Shown here: one piece after another, positions 23,435-33,500 of the stretch
How the letters are laid out: the number at the start of each line of letters is the position of its first letter
Position numbering within the stretch: the stretch's first letter is position 1
NCBI GenBank assembly: GCA_964478775.1
Contig: CAYZJC010000014.1
Coordinates: 1-38,881 of the forward strand
Origin: PNMQ01 sp964478775
GTDB lineage: Bacteria > Pseudomonadota > Alphaproteobacteria > Paracaedibacterales > CAIOTO01
DNA: 38,881 nt
Direction: 5' to 3'
The notes under the pieces: generated by a model
Databases searched by the model: none
Told to the model about the DNA's origin: nothing
The model's input: the letters and a program-made list of their open reading frames with translations, nothing else
Translations under genes and position numbers: made by a program

Positions 23435-26194
23435 ATGGCAGCGGTTAGCCAATTTAGTCAGCTTCAAAAAACTGCCGATGGTAAGTTCCACTTATCTAAG
23501 AAAGTTGCCGATGGCACCATTGACCCTTATGAACTTATTCAAGAATTATCCGCTGTCAAAACAGCGCAAGTAGAATACTACCAAGACAAAATTGACATCA
23601 ATACAAACAAAAAAACACCAGCACTTGAAGAACTTAGAACAAAAGCCAAAACACTTCAAAATTGCCTTGAAAAATTAACAAATGACCCACGTATTAACTA
23701 CGGGTCAACACAATCTTATAGTAATGCCCTTTCCAGTAAAGCAGCGTCAGTCAAAAAATCAGATGCGAACCCAGCTGTTTCTATTCGTGCAGACACGTTA
23801 GCGAAAGCAACGGAAAACGACCATAAAATTAATGTGACGCAAATTTCGTCTAAAGACCGTGTCAAATGCGGGCTTTATGTTGATAAATCAACAGATCAAG
23901 TTGGTTTTTCAGGTACATTATCTGTCAATAATGCCTTGATTACGATAGACACAACAGACACCATTTACCAAATTTGCAACAAAATTAATGCAAGCAGTGT
24001 CAATTCAAATGTGAACTCAACTGTTGTGCAAGTGAGTGAAGATGGTGGCTACTATCTGATGATAGAAGCAAATGACTTTGCAACGCCCATTAATTTTTAT
24101 GGAACGCCGCCTACATCACCGTCATTGTTTGGTTTAGCGCCGCGTGCAAATACCCCTGAGTCTGACCTGGCTGACGTTGGCGCAGGGCCTTTGCAAGATG
24201 TGATTGAAAGTGAATATTACTGCAGCGACCATGCAGGTGCACTCGACATTGCAGGAGACCTTGTTTTAAATGGCCACACCTTCACCATTACAAAGGATAT
24301 GACAACCCTTGATGATCTTATTGACGCGATTAATGGCAATGTGTCTGCCAATATAACAGCTTCTTATTATACCACAACAACAGAACGCGGCGACACTGTA
24401 TACGGGCTAAAGCTTACAGGCAATGTGGCAGGTTCCGTGATAGATTTCACGGACACGTCAAGTTCTTTGTTAGGCATTGTGCCAAGTGTTGCAACAACAG
24501 ACTTAGCAAGTGGGTCTTACGATTCGATTACCAGTGGCTTTATCGCGACAGATGCTGACGTTGCGATGGGGGTATCAGGTAACTTAGTGCTACAAAACGA
24601 AACATTCACCCTTACTGAAACAACCACCCTTACCGAGTTGATGAATTTAATTAATGAAAATGACAAGGTTGATTTAACAGCGGAGTTGGCATTGGTTGAT
24701 GGGGAAACAAATCAATTTCGTTTAAAACTAACCAATACGATTGCAGGGGAAGTGATTAACATGTTGGGATGTGTGCCAACAGAAGCTGGCTTGCTTGATG
24801 ATGCAGGTCTAAAGGTGCCGCCTACCACAACCAGTCTCGATGACTTAATTGCAAAGTTCACGTTTAACGGCATAGAGATGACCCGTGATTCCAACACTAT
24901 TAAAAACTTGATGCCCAACGTGACATTTTCTCTGATCACACCCTCTGAGGACGATACCATTTTTAGTATTGAATACATGAAGCAAGATGGTTACGATGCC
25001 GTTAAAAACTTTGTTGATGCTTATAATGATGTAATGCGCACCCTTCATAAGCACAAACAAGAAAATCCTGACGGAACCCCTGCTGCTGATGCAACCTTAT
25101 ATGGCGATAGAGTTATAACGCAATTTGAATATTTACTGCGTCATGTGCAAGAGGCGCCCACGCTTGGCAATAAAAGATCTAGCACATCCTACATGGGTTT
25201 AAGTGATATTGGCATTAGTTTTACAACAACAAAAAACCCAGGTGATGAAAACATTCCAGGTATGATGCTGTTAAATACAGGCACTTTATCTGCTTGTATC
25301 GCTGATAAGTCATACGATGATTTAATTCGTTTGTTTGGAAACTACTGCGAGTCTTCCAACCCGATGTTTAGCGTCTTTGATGTAGGCAGTAAATTTCCAA
25401 GTCGCCTACTGGGGAAAGATATTGCCGTGACGTATCGCTACGATGGCGTTAAAGATGGGGATAGCCCTTACACAGATAACTTTACGATGCTTGAACCTTC
25501 TGTTGCATTAAATGAATCGGTAGCAGGAAAAGCGGTTACCATTACCTACACACAAAGCACGGATACGTCATTTTCAATTGCTATTTCAGGTATAGAAGGA
25601 CAAGCAACAGTCACCGTTGATAATGTGTTAGACGGCCACGTCGTCATGCCAGCTAACTCAATTTTTAAAGGGCTGAAATTTGACTTTATAGGCACAGCGC
25701 CCGCTATTGGAAATTCAATTGTTGCTACAGTTAAATTGCCTGAATATGTGGCTGTATTGTCATGCAGTGGTGAAGCAGATGTGACTATTTCTAATGTTCG
25801 CAATAATATTATAGAAGGCCCTGTTGGTTCTATTTATGAAGGCTTGGTGTTTGGGTATCAATATGGGAGTACGTCCCCTTTATCAATGGGTGGGGGCACT
25901 ATTAATACGACTTTGTCACTCACAAAAGGCATTGCAGTTGGGTTTTTAGATGAAGTTGCAGAAGCGACATTAAGAACACCAGAGGGCCAAGATGCAACGG
26001 GCTTGGTTGATTTAGCCGTTATGCTGCTTGACAGCGAAAATGAAACGAACACGAAACGTATTTCAGATGCACAAGCCGCAGCAGAACGTCAACGCAAAGG
26101 GTTGGAACCTTTTATTTTAAGACTCTATAATTTAAATGAAAGCTTATCACAAGTACTTTTTATTCTTGATAAGATGACAAATGCGAAGAAATAA
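23435..26194 (+). CDS. fliD: Flagellar hook-associated protein 2 (filament cap), enlarged
   Basis: The product is 919 residues against roughly 450-700 usual. The N-terminal coiled part (DPYELIQELSAVKTAQVEYY; about 15-80) and the following HKINVTQISSKDRV match FliD_N. DLIAKFTFNGIEMTRDSNTI to FVDAYNDVM (about 469-535) matches FliD_C. The final 85 residues are the closing helix pair (ISDAQAAAERQRKGLEPFILR). Extra length comes from three copies of an approximately 80-residue module (about 150-235, 268-351, 375-448) and a C-terminal insertion (about 645-830) with two related beta segments. Eight cysteines are unusual for an exported flagellar protein. FliD caps the filament tip and folds incoming flagellin. 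Ribosome site AAAGGGATAAGAGT precedes the ATG. Confidence 0.88.
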   Translation: MAAVSQFSQLQKTADGKFHLSKKVADGTIDPYELIQELSAVKTAQVEYYQDKIDINTNKKTPALEELRTKAKTLQNCLEKLTNDPRINYGSTQSYSNALSSKAASVKKSDANPAVSIRADTLAKATENDHKINVTQISSKDRVKCGLYVDKSTDQVGFSGTLSVNNALITIDTTDTIYQICNKINASSVNSNVNSTVVQVSEDGGYYLMIEANDFATPINFYGTPPTSPSLFGLAPRANTPESDLADVGAGPLQDVIESEYYCSDHAGALDIAGDLVLNGHTFTITKDMTTLDDLIDAINGNVSANITASYYTTTTERGDTVYGLKLTGNVAGSVIDFTDTSSSLLGIVPSVATTDLASGSYDSITSGFIATDADVAMGVSGNLVLQNETFTLTETTTLTELMNLINENDKVDLTAELALVDGETNQFRLKLTNTIAGEVINMLGCVPTEAGLLDDAGLKVPPTTTSLDDLIAKFTFNGIEMTRDSNTIKNLMPNVTFSLITPSEDDTIFSIEYMKQDGYDAVKNFVDAYNDVMRTLHKHKQENPDGTPAADATLYGDRVITQFEYLLRHVQEAPTLGNKRSSTSYMGLSDIGISFTTTKNPGDENIPGMMLLNTGTLSACIADKSYDDLIRLFGNYCESSNPMFSVFDVGSKFPSRLLGKDIAVTYRYDGVKDGDSPYTDNFTMLEPSVALNESVAGKAVTITYTQSTDTSFSIAISGIEGQATVTVDNVLDGHVVMPANSIFKGLKFDFIGTAPAIGNSIVATVKLPEYVAVLSCSGEADVTISNVRNNIIEGPVGSIYEGLVFGYQYGSTSPLSMGGGTINTTLSLTKGIAVGFLDEVAEATLRTPEGQDATGLVDLAVMLLDSENETNTKRISDAQAAAERQRKGLEPFILRLYNLNESLSQVLFILDKMTNAKK

Positions 26195-26252
26195 CCTCCT
26201 ACCACTACACTTATTTTCATCAGTGAAGATTGCTAGGTGTTTGAAGTATGAT

Positions 26253-26294
26253 GACGATATAACGCTTGAGCCAAATTATAAGTGACAACCTATA
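26253..26294. repeat. Dispersed 42-bp repeat, copy B
   Basis: This is the partner of 5554-5595 (34 of 42 positions identical, no gaps). It lies in the short spacer between the convergent fliD and fabG genes and is the only notable feature there. Confidence 0.6.
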
Positions 26295-26307
26295 GTTATG
26301 CAGGGTT

Positions 26308-27057
26308 TTAAACCATAACCATACCACCATTAATATGCAACGTTTGCCCCGTGACATAAGCGGCTTCATCGCTAGCTAAGAACACAACAGCTGCTGCAAT
26401 ATCCTCAGCGCTTCCCATTTTGCCTTGTGGAATAGAAGCTAATATTTTCGTCTTCACGGCTTCTGGCAATTCATCTGTCATGGCTGTTTCAATAAACCCA
26501 GGGGCCACACAGTTCACAGTAATACCACGTGAGGCAATTTCTTGCGCTAAGGCCTTTGAAAAACCAACCATCCCTGCTTTTGATGCGCAGTAATTGGTTT
26601 GGCCAGGGTTACCAGTTGTACCCACAACTGAACTGATGTTAATAATTCTACCTTTGCGGCGTTTCATCATCGTTTTAACAGCGCTTTTACAAATTCTAAA
26701 GAGAGATGTTAGGTTCACATCTAATACAGCCTGCCAGTCTTCATCTTTCATGCGCATCAGTAATGTGTCACGTGTAATACCAGCGTTGTTGACGATGATA
26801 TCAATGTCACCTGCTAAAGCTTCTGCTTGGTCAAACAAGGCATGTGTTGCGGCAGCGTCACTTAATGAACAAGGAAGAATATGGGCATCTACATGAAAAG
26901 TTTCCTTAATGTGTGATGCCACTTCTTGCAATACGGCTTCACGTGTTCCTGACAACACAACTGTCGCCCCTTGTTTTGCAACAGCCTCAGCAATTGAACG
27001 ACCAATACCACCGGTGGCACCTGTGACTAAAACTTTTTTATCTTTAAGTGAAAACAT
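26308..27057 (-). CDS. fabG: 3-oxoacyl-[acyl-carrier-protein] reductase
   Basis: The product is 249 residues, the standard length, behind GGAG about nine bases before ATG 27057. It is a short-chain dehydrogenase that reduces 3-oxoacyl-ACP with NADPH in fatty-acid synthesis. The NADP-binding TGATGGIGRS (about 13-22), NNAGITRDTLLMRM (about 88-101), catalytic Ser in NISSVVG (about 138), YCASK (Tyr and Lys, about 151-155) and GFIETAMTD are all intact. The full-length match with FabG words such as ITRD and MKDEDW makes FabG much likelier than another SDR. It stands alone here, without fabD, acpP or fabF beside it. Confidence 0.95.
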   Translation of the reverse strand: MFSLKDKKVLVTGATGGIGRSIAEAVAKQGATVVLSGTREAVLQEVASHIKETFHVDAHILPCSLSDAAATHALFDQAEALAGDIDIIVNNAGITRDTLLMRMKDEDWQAVLDVNLTSLFRICKSAVKTMMKRRKGRIINISSVVGTTGNPGQTNYCASKAGMVGFSKALAQEIASRGITVNCVAPGFIETAMTDELPEAVKTKILASIPQGKMGSAEDIAAAVVFLASDEAAYVTGQTLHINGGMVMV

Positions 27058-27098
27058 TGCTTGATACTCCAGTTCTTGATGATTAATGTTTCATAGTG

Positions 27099-27114
27099 TG
27101 GTATACGTATACCA
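27099..27114. promoter_or_regulatory. Perfect 16-bp palindrome between fabG and ettA
   Basis: TGGTATAC joined to GTATACCA is a perfect palindrome without spacer, located 42 bases upstream of the fabG start in the divergent fabG/ettA spacer. Its symmetry and placement suit a dimeric repressor operator; TGGTnnnnACCA-type half-sites are common for GntR-like regulators. No regulator gene is adjacent, so the assignment is inference. Confidence 0.45.
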
Positions 27115-27279
27115 TGTTTTACATTTATCTATACAAGGAATTGCAAAAAAAACCCAGCAAAATGTGGTGCCGATTGTATTTATTGCCCTGACAGCCCCCA
27201 ACAAAAAATGTGGTTTTAAGCAAAACTTTCGTAAGTGCAGAGATATTTTAATAATCGACAGAAAAGAGATGAGGAAAAG

Positions 27280-28959
27280 ATGGCAAGCTATCAATATGTG
27301 TATGTAATTAAAGAACTTCGTAAAGCCTACCCTGGTGGAAAGGAAGTTATTAAAGATTTATGGTTGTCATTTTTACCAGGTGTTAAAATTGGTGTCATTG
27401 GGCCAAACGGTGCGGGTAAATCTACCATATTAAAAATTATGGCTGGCCTTGATAAAGAATTTCAAGGTGAAGCATGGGCAGCTGATGGTGCAACTGTTGG
27501 CTACCTTGCACAAGAACCACAACTAGACGCTAATCTTTCCGTCATAGATAACATCAAAGCAAGCCTTGGTGAAATTCAAGGTTTACTTCAACGCTTTGAA
27601 ACCATTAACGCAGCATTTGCAGAACCGATGTCAGATGATGAAATGAACCAACAGCTTGCAGAACAAAGTGAACTGCAAGACAAAATTGATGCAGCTGATG
27701 CTTGGGACCTTGATCGTCAAATTGAAATTGCGATGGATGCACTAAGGTGTCCTGCGGCTGACGCAACTGTTACAACATTGTCTGGTGGGGAAAAACGCCG
27801 TGTCGCTTTGTGTTCATTATTGATGCAAAAACCAGACTTACTTTTGTTAGACGAACCAACGAACCACCTTGACGCAGAATCAGTTGCTTGGTTAGAACGC
27901 CACCTTCAAGAATATAAAGGAACCGTTGTCCTTATCACCCACGACCGTTACTTCCTTGACAATGTCGTAAGCTGGATTTTAGAAGTTGACCGTGGTCAAG
28001 GCTTCCCCTTCGAAGGTAACTATTCCCAATGGCTAGAGAGCAAGCAAAAGCGCCTCATGCAAGAACAAAAGACGGAAAGCCATCGCCAAAAGCAGTTGGA
28101 AAGTGAATTGGAATGGATTCGTCAATCCCCTAAAGGGCGTCAAAGCAAGTCAAAGGCACGTATTAATGCGTATGAAGATTTGTTAAAGCAAAATTATGAT
28201 ACAGGAAGTGGTGACGGCTGCATTGTTATTCCTGCAGGCGAACGTCTTGGTGACCTTGTAATGGATATTAAGAATGTGTCTAAAGGGTATGGTGACCGTT
28301 TATTGATTGATGACTTATCATTCAGATTCCCACGTGGTGGGATTGTAGGAGTTATCGGCCCGAACGGTGCGGGTAAGTCAACCTTAATTAAAATGCTCAC
28401 CGGACAAGAACAACCAGACACAGGGACAATTGAAGTTGGTGATAGCGTCAATATGGGTTACGTTGACCAATCACGTGATGCCTTAGATGACAAGAAATCA
28501 ATCTGGGAAGAAATTTCAGGTGGCCTTGATGTTGTAGAATTAGGCAAGAAGACAGTTCCAAGTCGTGCCTACTGTAGCTGGTATAACTTTAAAGGCGGCG
28601 ACCAACAAAAACGCGTTGGCGTGTTATCTGGTGGTGAAAGAAACCGTGTTCACCTTGCTAAAATTTTAAAGTCTGGTGCGAACGTTATTTTCCTTGACGA
28701 ACCAACCAATGACTTAGACGTTGAAACATTACGTTCATTAGAAGAAGCCCTCCTTAACTTTGCAGGCTGCGCTGTTGTGATTACCCACGATCGCTTTTTC
28801 TTAGACCGTATTGCAACACACATTCTAGCCTTTGAAGGAGATAGCCATGTCGAATGGTTTGAAGGAAACTTCCAATCTTATGAAGAAGACAGAAAACGAC
28901 GCTTGGGTGCGCAAGCTTGTGAACCAAAGCGCATTAAGTACAAGCCTTTAGCACGTTAA
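27280..28959 (+). CDS. ettA: Energy-dependent translational throttle protein EttA (ABC-F ATPase)
   Basis: The product is 559 residues from ATG 27280, preceded by GAGGAAAAG; an upstream in-frame start is unneeded. It is a soluble ABC-F protein with two nucleotide-binding domains and no membrane part: Walker A GPNGAGKST (about residues 43 and 362), signatures LSGGEKRR and LSGGERNR, Walker B LLLLDEPTNHLD and IFLDEPTNDLD. The N-terminus (YVIKELRKAYPGGKEVIKDL) and a charged linker with QSPKGRQSKSKARI are the EttA hallmarks. EttA binds the ribosomal E site and gates translation initiation according to the ATP/ADP ratio. The gene is followed by a strong terminator and is divergent from fabG. Confidence 0.95.
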   Translation: MASYQYVYVIKELRKAYPGGKEVIKDLWLSFLPGVKIGVIGPNGAGKSTILKIMAGLDKEFQGEAWAADGATVGYLAQEPQLDANLSVIDNIKASLGEIQGLLQRFETINAAFAEPMSDDEMNQQLAEQSELQDKIDAADAWDLDRQIEIAMDALRCPAADATVTTLSGGEKRRVALCSLLMQKPDLLLLDEPTNHLDAESVAWLERHLQEYKGTVVLITHDRYFLDNVVSWILEVDRGQGFPFEGNYSQWLESKQKRLMQEQKTESHRQKQLESELEWIRQSPKGRQSKSKARINAYEDLLKQNYDTGSGDGCIVIPAGERLGDLVMDIKNVSKGYGDRLLIDDLSFRFPRGGIVGVIGPNGAGKSTLIKMLTGQEQPDTGTIEVGDSVNMGYVDQSRDALDDKKSIWEEISGGLDVVELGKKTVPSRAYCSWYNFKGGDQQKRVGVLSGGERNRVHLAKILKSGANVIFLDEPTNDLDVETLRSLEEALLNFAGCAVVITHDRFFLDRIATHILAFEGDSHVEWFEGNFQSYEEDRKRRLGAQACEPKRIKYKPLAR

Positions 28960-28982
28960 ATCGACATTGAATTTCTATCCCA

Positions 28983-29016
28983 CCCCCGCTTTGCTATGTG
29001 TAAAGTGGGGGTTTTT
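28983..29016 (+). terminator. Rho-independent terminator after ettA
   Basis: A 10-bp stem, CCCCCGCTTT (28983-28992) with AAAGTGGGGG (29002-29011), contains one G-T pair and a 9-base loop. It is followed by TTTTT and starts 23 bases after the ettA stop. Confidence 0.9.
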
Positions 29017-29044
29017 CTTTACGAACAGTTTTGAGAACACACTT

Positions 29045-30484
29045 TCATCCAATTGGGTTATTTCTATTTAGCATGGCCAACAAGCGTCTTTCACGCATTT
29101 CTTGTGCACTTAAAACATGAGCAGGTTCATTTGTTGTTGCTGTCATACGTGGGGCTGCCGTAGGTGGTATCACTTGCGTTTCAGCTGCTGCTCTTGCAGC
29201 GGCTTCAATTGCTTGACGACGTTCAAGGTCAACTTGCATGGCAGCTGCAAATTCTTCATTTTGCTGCCTAATTTGATCTTCTCTTGCTTTCGTGTCTGCC
29301 ATAACTTGTAGACGTGCAACGACATCACTGACCTTAAAGCAGGTAAGGTCAGCACCATTAATCAAAGTTTCGCTTATTTCCCTATAGCCGTTTATCAATT
29401 CATCAAAGCTAGAACTTTCATTATAATTTCTTTTCTTAAGTTCATTTGCGACAAAGGCTATGCTTTCTGGAGTATTACACCGTAACATGTTAGAAAAGGC
29501 GGCTTCTTTATGAGGGGTGAACCAAGACTGACTTTCAAAGAACCCACACAAGACATCATCTTGGCACTGCAGGATAGATTCAAATAAGGCAGTCTTTTGG
29601 TTCAGAGAAAAGTGCAGATCTTCTTTACTGTTATAAGCTGCACATAATGACATAACAGCTTGTAATTTGGCAGATGCATTAGAATATAAAAAAACTGTTT
29701 TAAATGCACTTAAAAGGGCATCAGGGGTGAGAGGTTGATTATATTGAGAAAGTATTGTCAAATAATTTGCAATTGCATTGTGGTTATAGCCTGCGACTTG
29801 TCTTCTCACGCTTTCTGAGAGTCCCGCAGATAAACCTTTTGCATCTGGTGTGCACAATGCATAAGCAGGTATTAGCAGCTTAAAGAGTTGTTTATAGTCA
29901 GCATCTCGGCTCATGCTCGCAAAGGCTTTATTGATAGCATCTTGAATACAGCCCCCATCAGTGCCTCTAAAACTTGCAAACTCAAGGGCTTTTCTCAAGA
30001 GCACTTGATCATTGAGGGTGATAGCAATTTCGATAAGAAGGGAAAAACCAACAGGTTCCAATTTTAAATTTTCAAACCACGCATTTGCTGATTGTAAAAT
30101 CAATTCTCTGTCGGTTGGTGTATAAGGCAAGCTATAAGCTTGGTAAGTGTTTTTAAACTTTACCCATTGTGTATCCAAGGGACCATAAAATTCTTTTACA
30201 AATCTGCCGCCAGCCGAAGATTCCTCAATTTTTTCTTGTAAAAAATCCAGACGTTCACTATCTTCATTTTCTGCTTGGGTATAATAATTTTGCAACATGA
30301 CCAAACAACTTAATGAGGGTGGGCAGGTGTCATAAATTTCTGCAAAGGCTTGTGAATCTTCACTGAATCTAAAGTAGGTTTCAAATGTTGCATCATTTTC
30401 ATTGCTAAGCCCATAAGCAACTGCTGCATAACAATTGAATAAAAGTGCTACCCCTATTAGCGTTGCCAACCTCATATTCTTCAT
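29045..30484 (-). CDS. Secreted helical protein of unknown function
   Basis: The product is 479 residues with ribosome-site-like GGAAGGGA ten bases before ATG 30484 (ATG 30475 is also possible). The signal peptide covers about residues 1-25 (MKNMRLATLIGVALLF, NCYAAVAYG). The mature protein is predicted almost all-helical, with scattered cysteines (TCPPSLSCLVM, LQCQDDVLCGFF) and helix-pair spacing that might be solenoid-like. The C-terminal 80 residues are a charged coiled coil (REDQIRQQNEEFAAAMQVDL, RRQAIEAAARAAAE) and a short Pro/Thr stretch. No domain is recognised. It is similar in general build, but not visibly homologous, to the secreted proteins at 11-19 kb. Confidence 0.75.
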   Translation of the reverse strand: MKNMRLATLIGVALLFNCYAAVAYGLSNENDATFETYFRFSEDSQAFAEIYDTCPPSLSCLVMLQNYYTQAENEDSERLDFLQEKIEESSAGGRFVKEFYGPLDTQWVKFKNTYQAYSLPYTPTDRELILQSANAWFENLKLEPVGFSLLIEIAITLNDQVLLRKALEFASFRGTDGGCIQDAINKAFASMSRDADYKQLFKLLIPAYALCTPDAKGLSAGLSESVRRQVAGYNHNAIANYLTILSQYNQPLTPDALLSAFKTVFLYSNASAKLQAVMSLCAAYNSKEDLHFSLNQKTALFESILQCQDDVLCGFFESQSWFTPHKEAAFSNMLRCNTPESIAFVANELKKRNYNESSSFDELINGYREISETLINGADLTCFKVSDVVARLQVMADTKAREDQIRQQNEEFAAAMQVDLERRQAIEAAARAAAETQVIPPTAAPRMTATTNEPAHVLSAQEMRERRLLAMLNRNNPIG

Positions 30485-30564
30485 AACTTAAAATCCCTTC
30501 CCTGTGACTTTTAAAGGCTACAAGTAAACAATATACATAAAATTTCAACATAGTTAAAACATTT

Positions 30565-33500
30565 TTATAAAGCTTTCCCTACCTTTTGCGCAATATAACC
30601 ACTCATTCTCTTGGTCAATTTTTTCATATCTTTTACGGTGGGTCTTTTAAATTCGTCAATCCACACATAAAAAAGCGGCGTAATATATAAAGTGAGCCAC
30701 TGCGAAACAAGAAGGCCCCCAATAATACAAATACCAAGTGGGCGTCTCAATTCTGACCCGCTACCATTCCACAAAGCTATGGGGACAGCGNNNNNNNNNN
30801 GCGCCCATAAGGGCTGCAAAGGTCGTCATCATAATGGGGCGAAAGCGTCGTTTACAGGCCGCAGTAATCGCCTCCTTTGATGGCATGTCTTGTGTGGTTT
30901 TTAAGATTTGCGCATAGTCAATCATCATAATGGCGTTCTTTTTGACAATCCCAATTAGCAACACAATACCGACCATGGCAATAACATCCATCTCAAAACC
31001 AAGAAGCAGTAAAAATAAAATGGCCCCAAGCCCAGCAGAAGGCAACCCTGTGATAATCGTAAGGGGGTGCTTAAAGCTTTCATACAGCATGCCTAAGATA
31101 ATATAAACCGTGATGATAGCCCCTAAAATTAAGAACAATTGACCGTTATTTGACGACTGGAAAGCTTTGGCTTCCCCTTGAAAACTACGTGTAATGCTTG
31201 CAGGAAGGGCTATTTGTTCTTCTATGGCTGTAATTTCTTTAACGGTGTCACCCAAACTTTTGCCTTCGCTCAAGTTAAAGGAAAGGGTTGCACTGGGGAG
31301 TCGATTAAGGTGATTAACTGTCAAAGGGGCATTTTTAAATTCCACAGTTGCCATTGCAGATAAGGGCACAGCTTTTTTTGTAAGAACAGATTGCAGATAA
31401 ACTTTGTCTAAGTCGTGAATACTGCGTGTTTCATTTTTTTTAAGCGTCATGATAACGGGATAGGTGTCTGAATCTGTATAGATATTTGAAATTTCTGCAT
31501 CAGCAAAGCCATATTGCAAAGTGTCGGTGATATCTTTCATACTGACGCCTAAGCGTTTGGCTTTATCTCTATCTACTTTAATGCTTGCTTTCAAGCTAGA
31601 CAATTTAAGGTCTGAATTGACATCCACCACACCCGGCAATTTGGAAATGTGTTCTTCCAGCTTTTGTGTGAAATAGGTCAAGTCATTATAATTTTGTGAC
31701 TGCAGGGTATATTGATATTGGCTTTTTGAAAGCTTGCCCCCTATTCTTAAATTTTGAACCGCTTGCATAGACACTGACAAGGAAGGCAACACATCTATTT
31801 GTTTTCGTAAATCTTTAATGACTTCAATAATGGGTTTGCGTTGCGATAATGGTTTTAACACAATAAAAAACCGCCCTTCATTACTTGCAATGGTGGAAGA
31901 GGTTCGCCCAATGGTTGCATTGTAAGATGCGATTGAGGGGTGCTTTGCTAATATCGCTATTAATTCTTTTTCTGCCCGTAAGGTTTCATCAAAAGAGGCT
32001 TCGCTCGGTACTTCTGTCACCCCATAAATAAGACCTGTGTCTTCGTTGGGTATAAAACCTTTTGGTGAAATGGCAAACAAGACAACGTTTAAGGTAATGA
32101 GTAAGGCTAAGAAAGGCAGAACATAGGGCTTATACACAAATATTTTTTCAAGCGATGTGGTATAAGTGTTTTCCATCCACTGGTAAAATTGGTTAAAAAG
32201 CCTTAAGACTTTGTTTTTGTGCGTTGTGGCTAATGCGTGATGGTTTGCTTTTAAAAACTGACTTAACATCGGAATGACTGACAAAGACACTACACCAGAC
32301 GCTAAAATGGCGATAACAATCGTCATGGCAAATTCGTATAAGAACCTGCCGACAACCCCTTGCATAAAAACAATTGGAATAAACACAGCGATTAACGATA
32401 AAGTCATCGACAACACTGTGAAGGTAATTTCTTTAGACCCATCTAAGGCGGCCTCTAATGGCTTCTTGCCTTTTTCACGGTGCACCATAATATTTTCTAA
32501 AACAATAATTGCATCGTCAATAATAAAGCCAATAGACAAGGTAATGGCTAAAAGGGTCATGTTATTTAAGCTAAAGCCCAATAGGTACATAACCAAAAAA
32601 GTCAGCAAGATAGAAAGCGGCAAAGTTATAGATGGAATGAATGTGGCTTCAAGACTTTGTAAAAATAAGTAAATGACCAACACCACTAAGATAATGGTAA
32701 TCAGGCTTGTTAATTTGACTTCGAACATGGCGTCTTGTGTAGATTCTGTTCTGTTAACAATAACGTCTACGTCAATATTCTGCGGTAAAAGCTGACGTAA
32801 TTGCGGCACTAATTTGGTAACATTATTTGCGACTTCAATAGAATTAGAACCAGGTTGGCGTTGAATGGTTAAAATAAGTGAAGGGTCATTACCATAAAAC
32901 GCAGCTGTGTATAAATTATCAACAGTGTCTGTCACAGTTGCAATATCTTCAAGGCGTAAATGCGGTTTGTTATTGATGAGCACTTTTGAAAACTCAGCTG
33001 CATTTTGCAGTTGTGCTTGGGCGGCAATTTGATATTGGTGTGTATCGCCTTGCAAAACACCTGAGGCAATATTAACATTGGCAGCCCTTATGTCTTGTGC
33101 AATTTGTGACAAACTTAATTGATGCGTTGCCATTAACCACGGGTCTACTTCAATTCTAACAGCGTAACTTTGCTTACCATTGGACAAAACACGCGCAATG
33201 TCAGGTAACATGGAAAGCTTTGGGATCACCAAGTTTTCGCAGTATTGTGTAAGTTGCCAGGTCAACATAGTTGCAGAGCGCAGTGCAAGAACAATCACAG
33301 GTTGATCAGCAGGGTTAACTTTTTTAAAGTTAGGCGTCGTCGTCATCGTTGAAGGTAAACGACTTTGCGCTGTGGATATGGCCGTTGCTACATCTTGCGC
33401 TGCAGCATTAATGTCAGTGTTGAGGTTAAATTCCAAAACAATTTGTGTTGCTTCTTGCGCACTGGTAGAGGTAAGTTGATCAAGCCCTGGGATAGATGAA

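Noticed and set aside
30565..30819. Separate short gene starting near the N-run (as if a second protein)
   Set aside because: Its sequence (SGSELRRPLG, SQWLTLYITPLFY) is the C-terminus of the RND pump; the split is caused by the gap.
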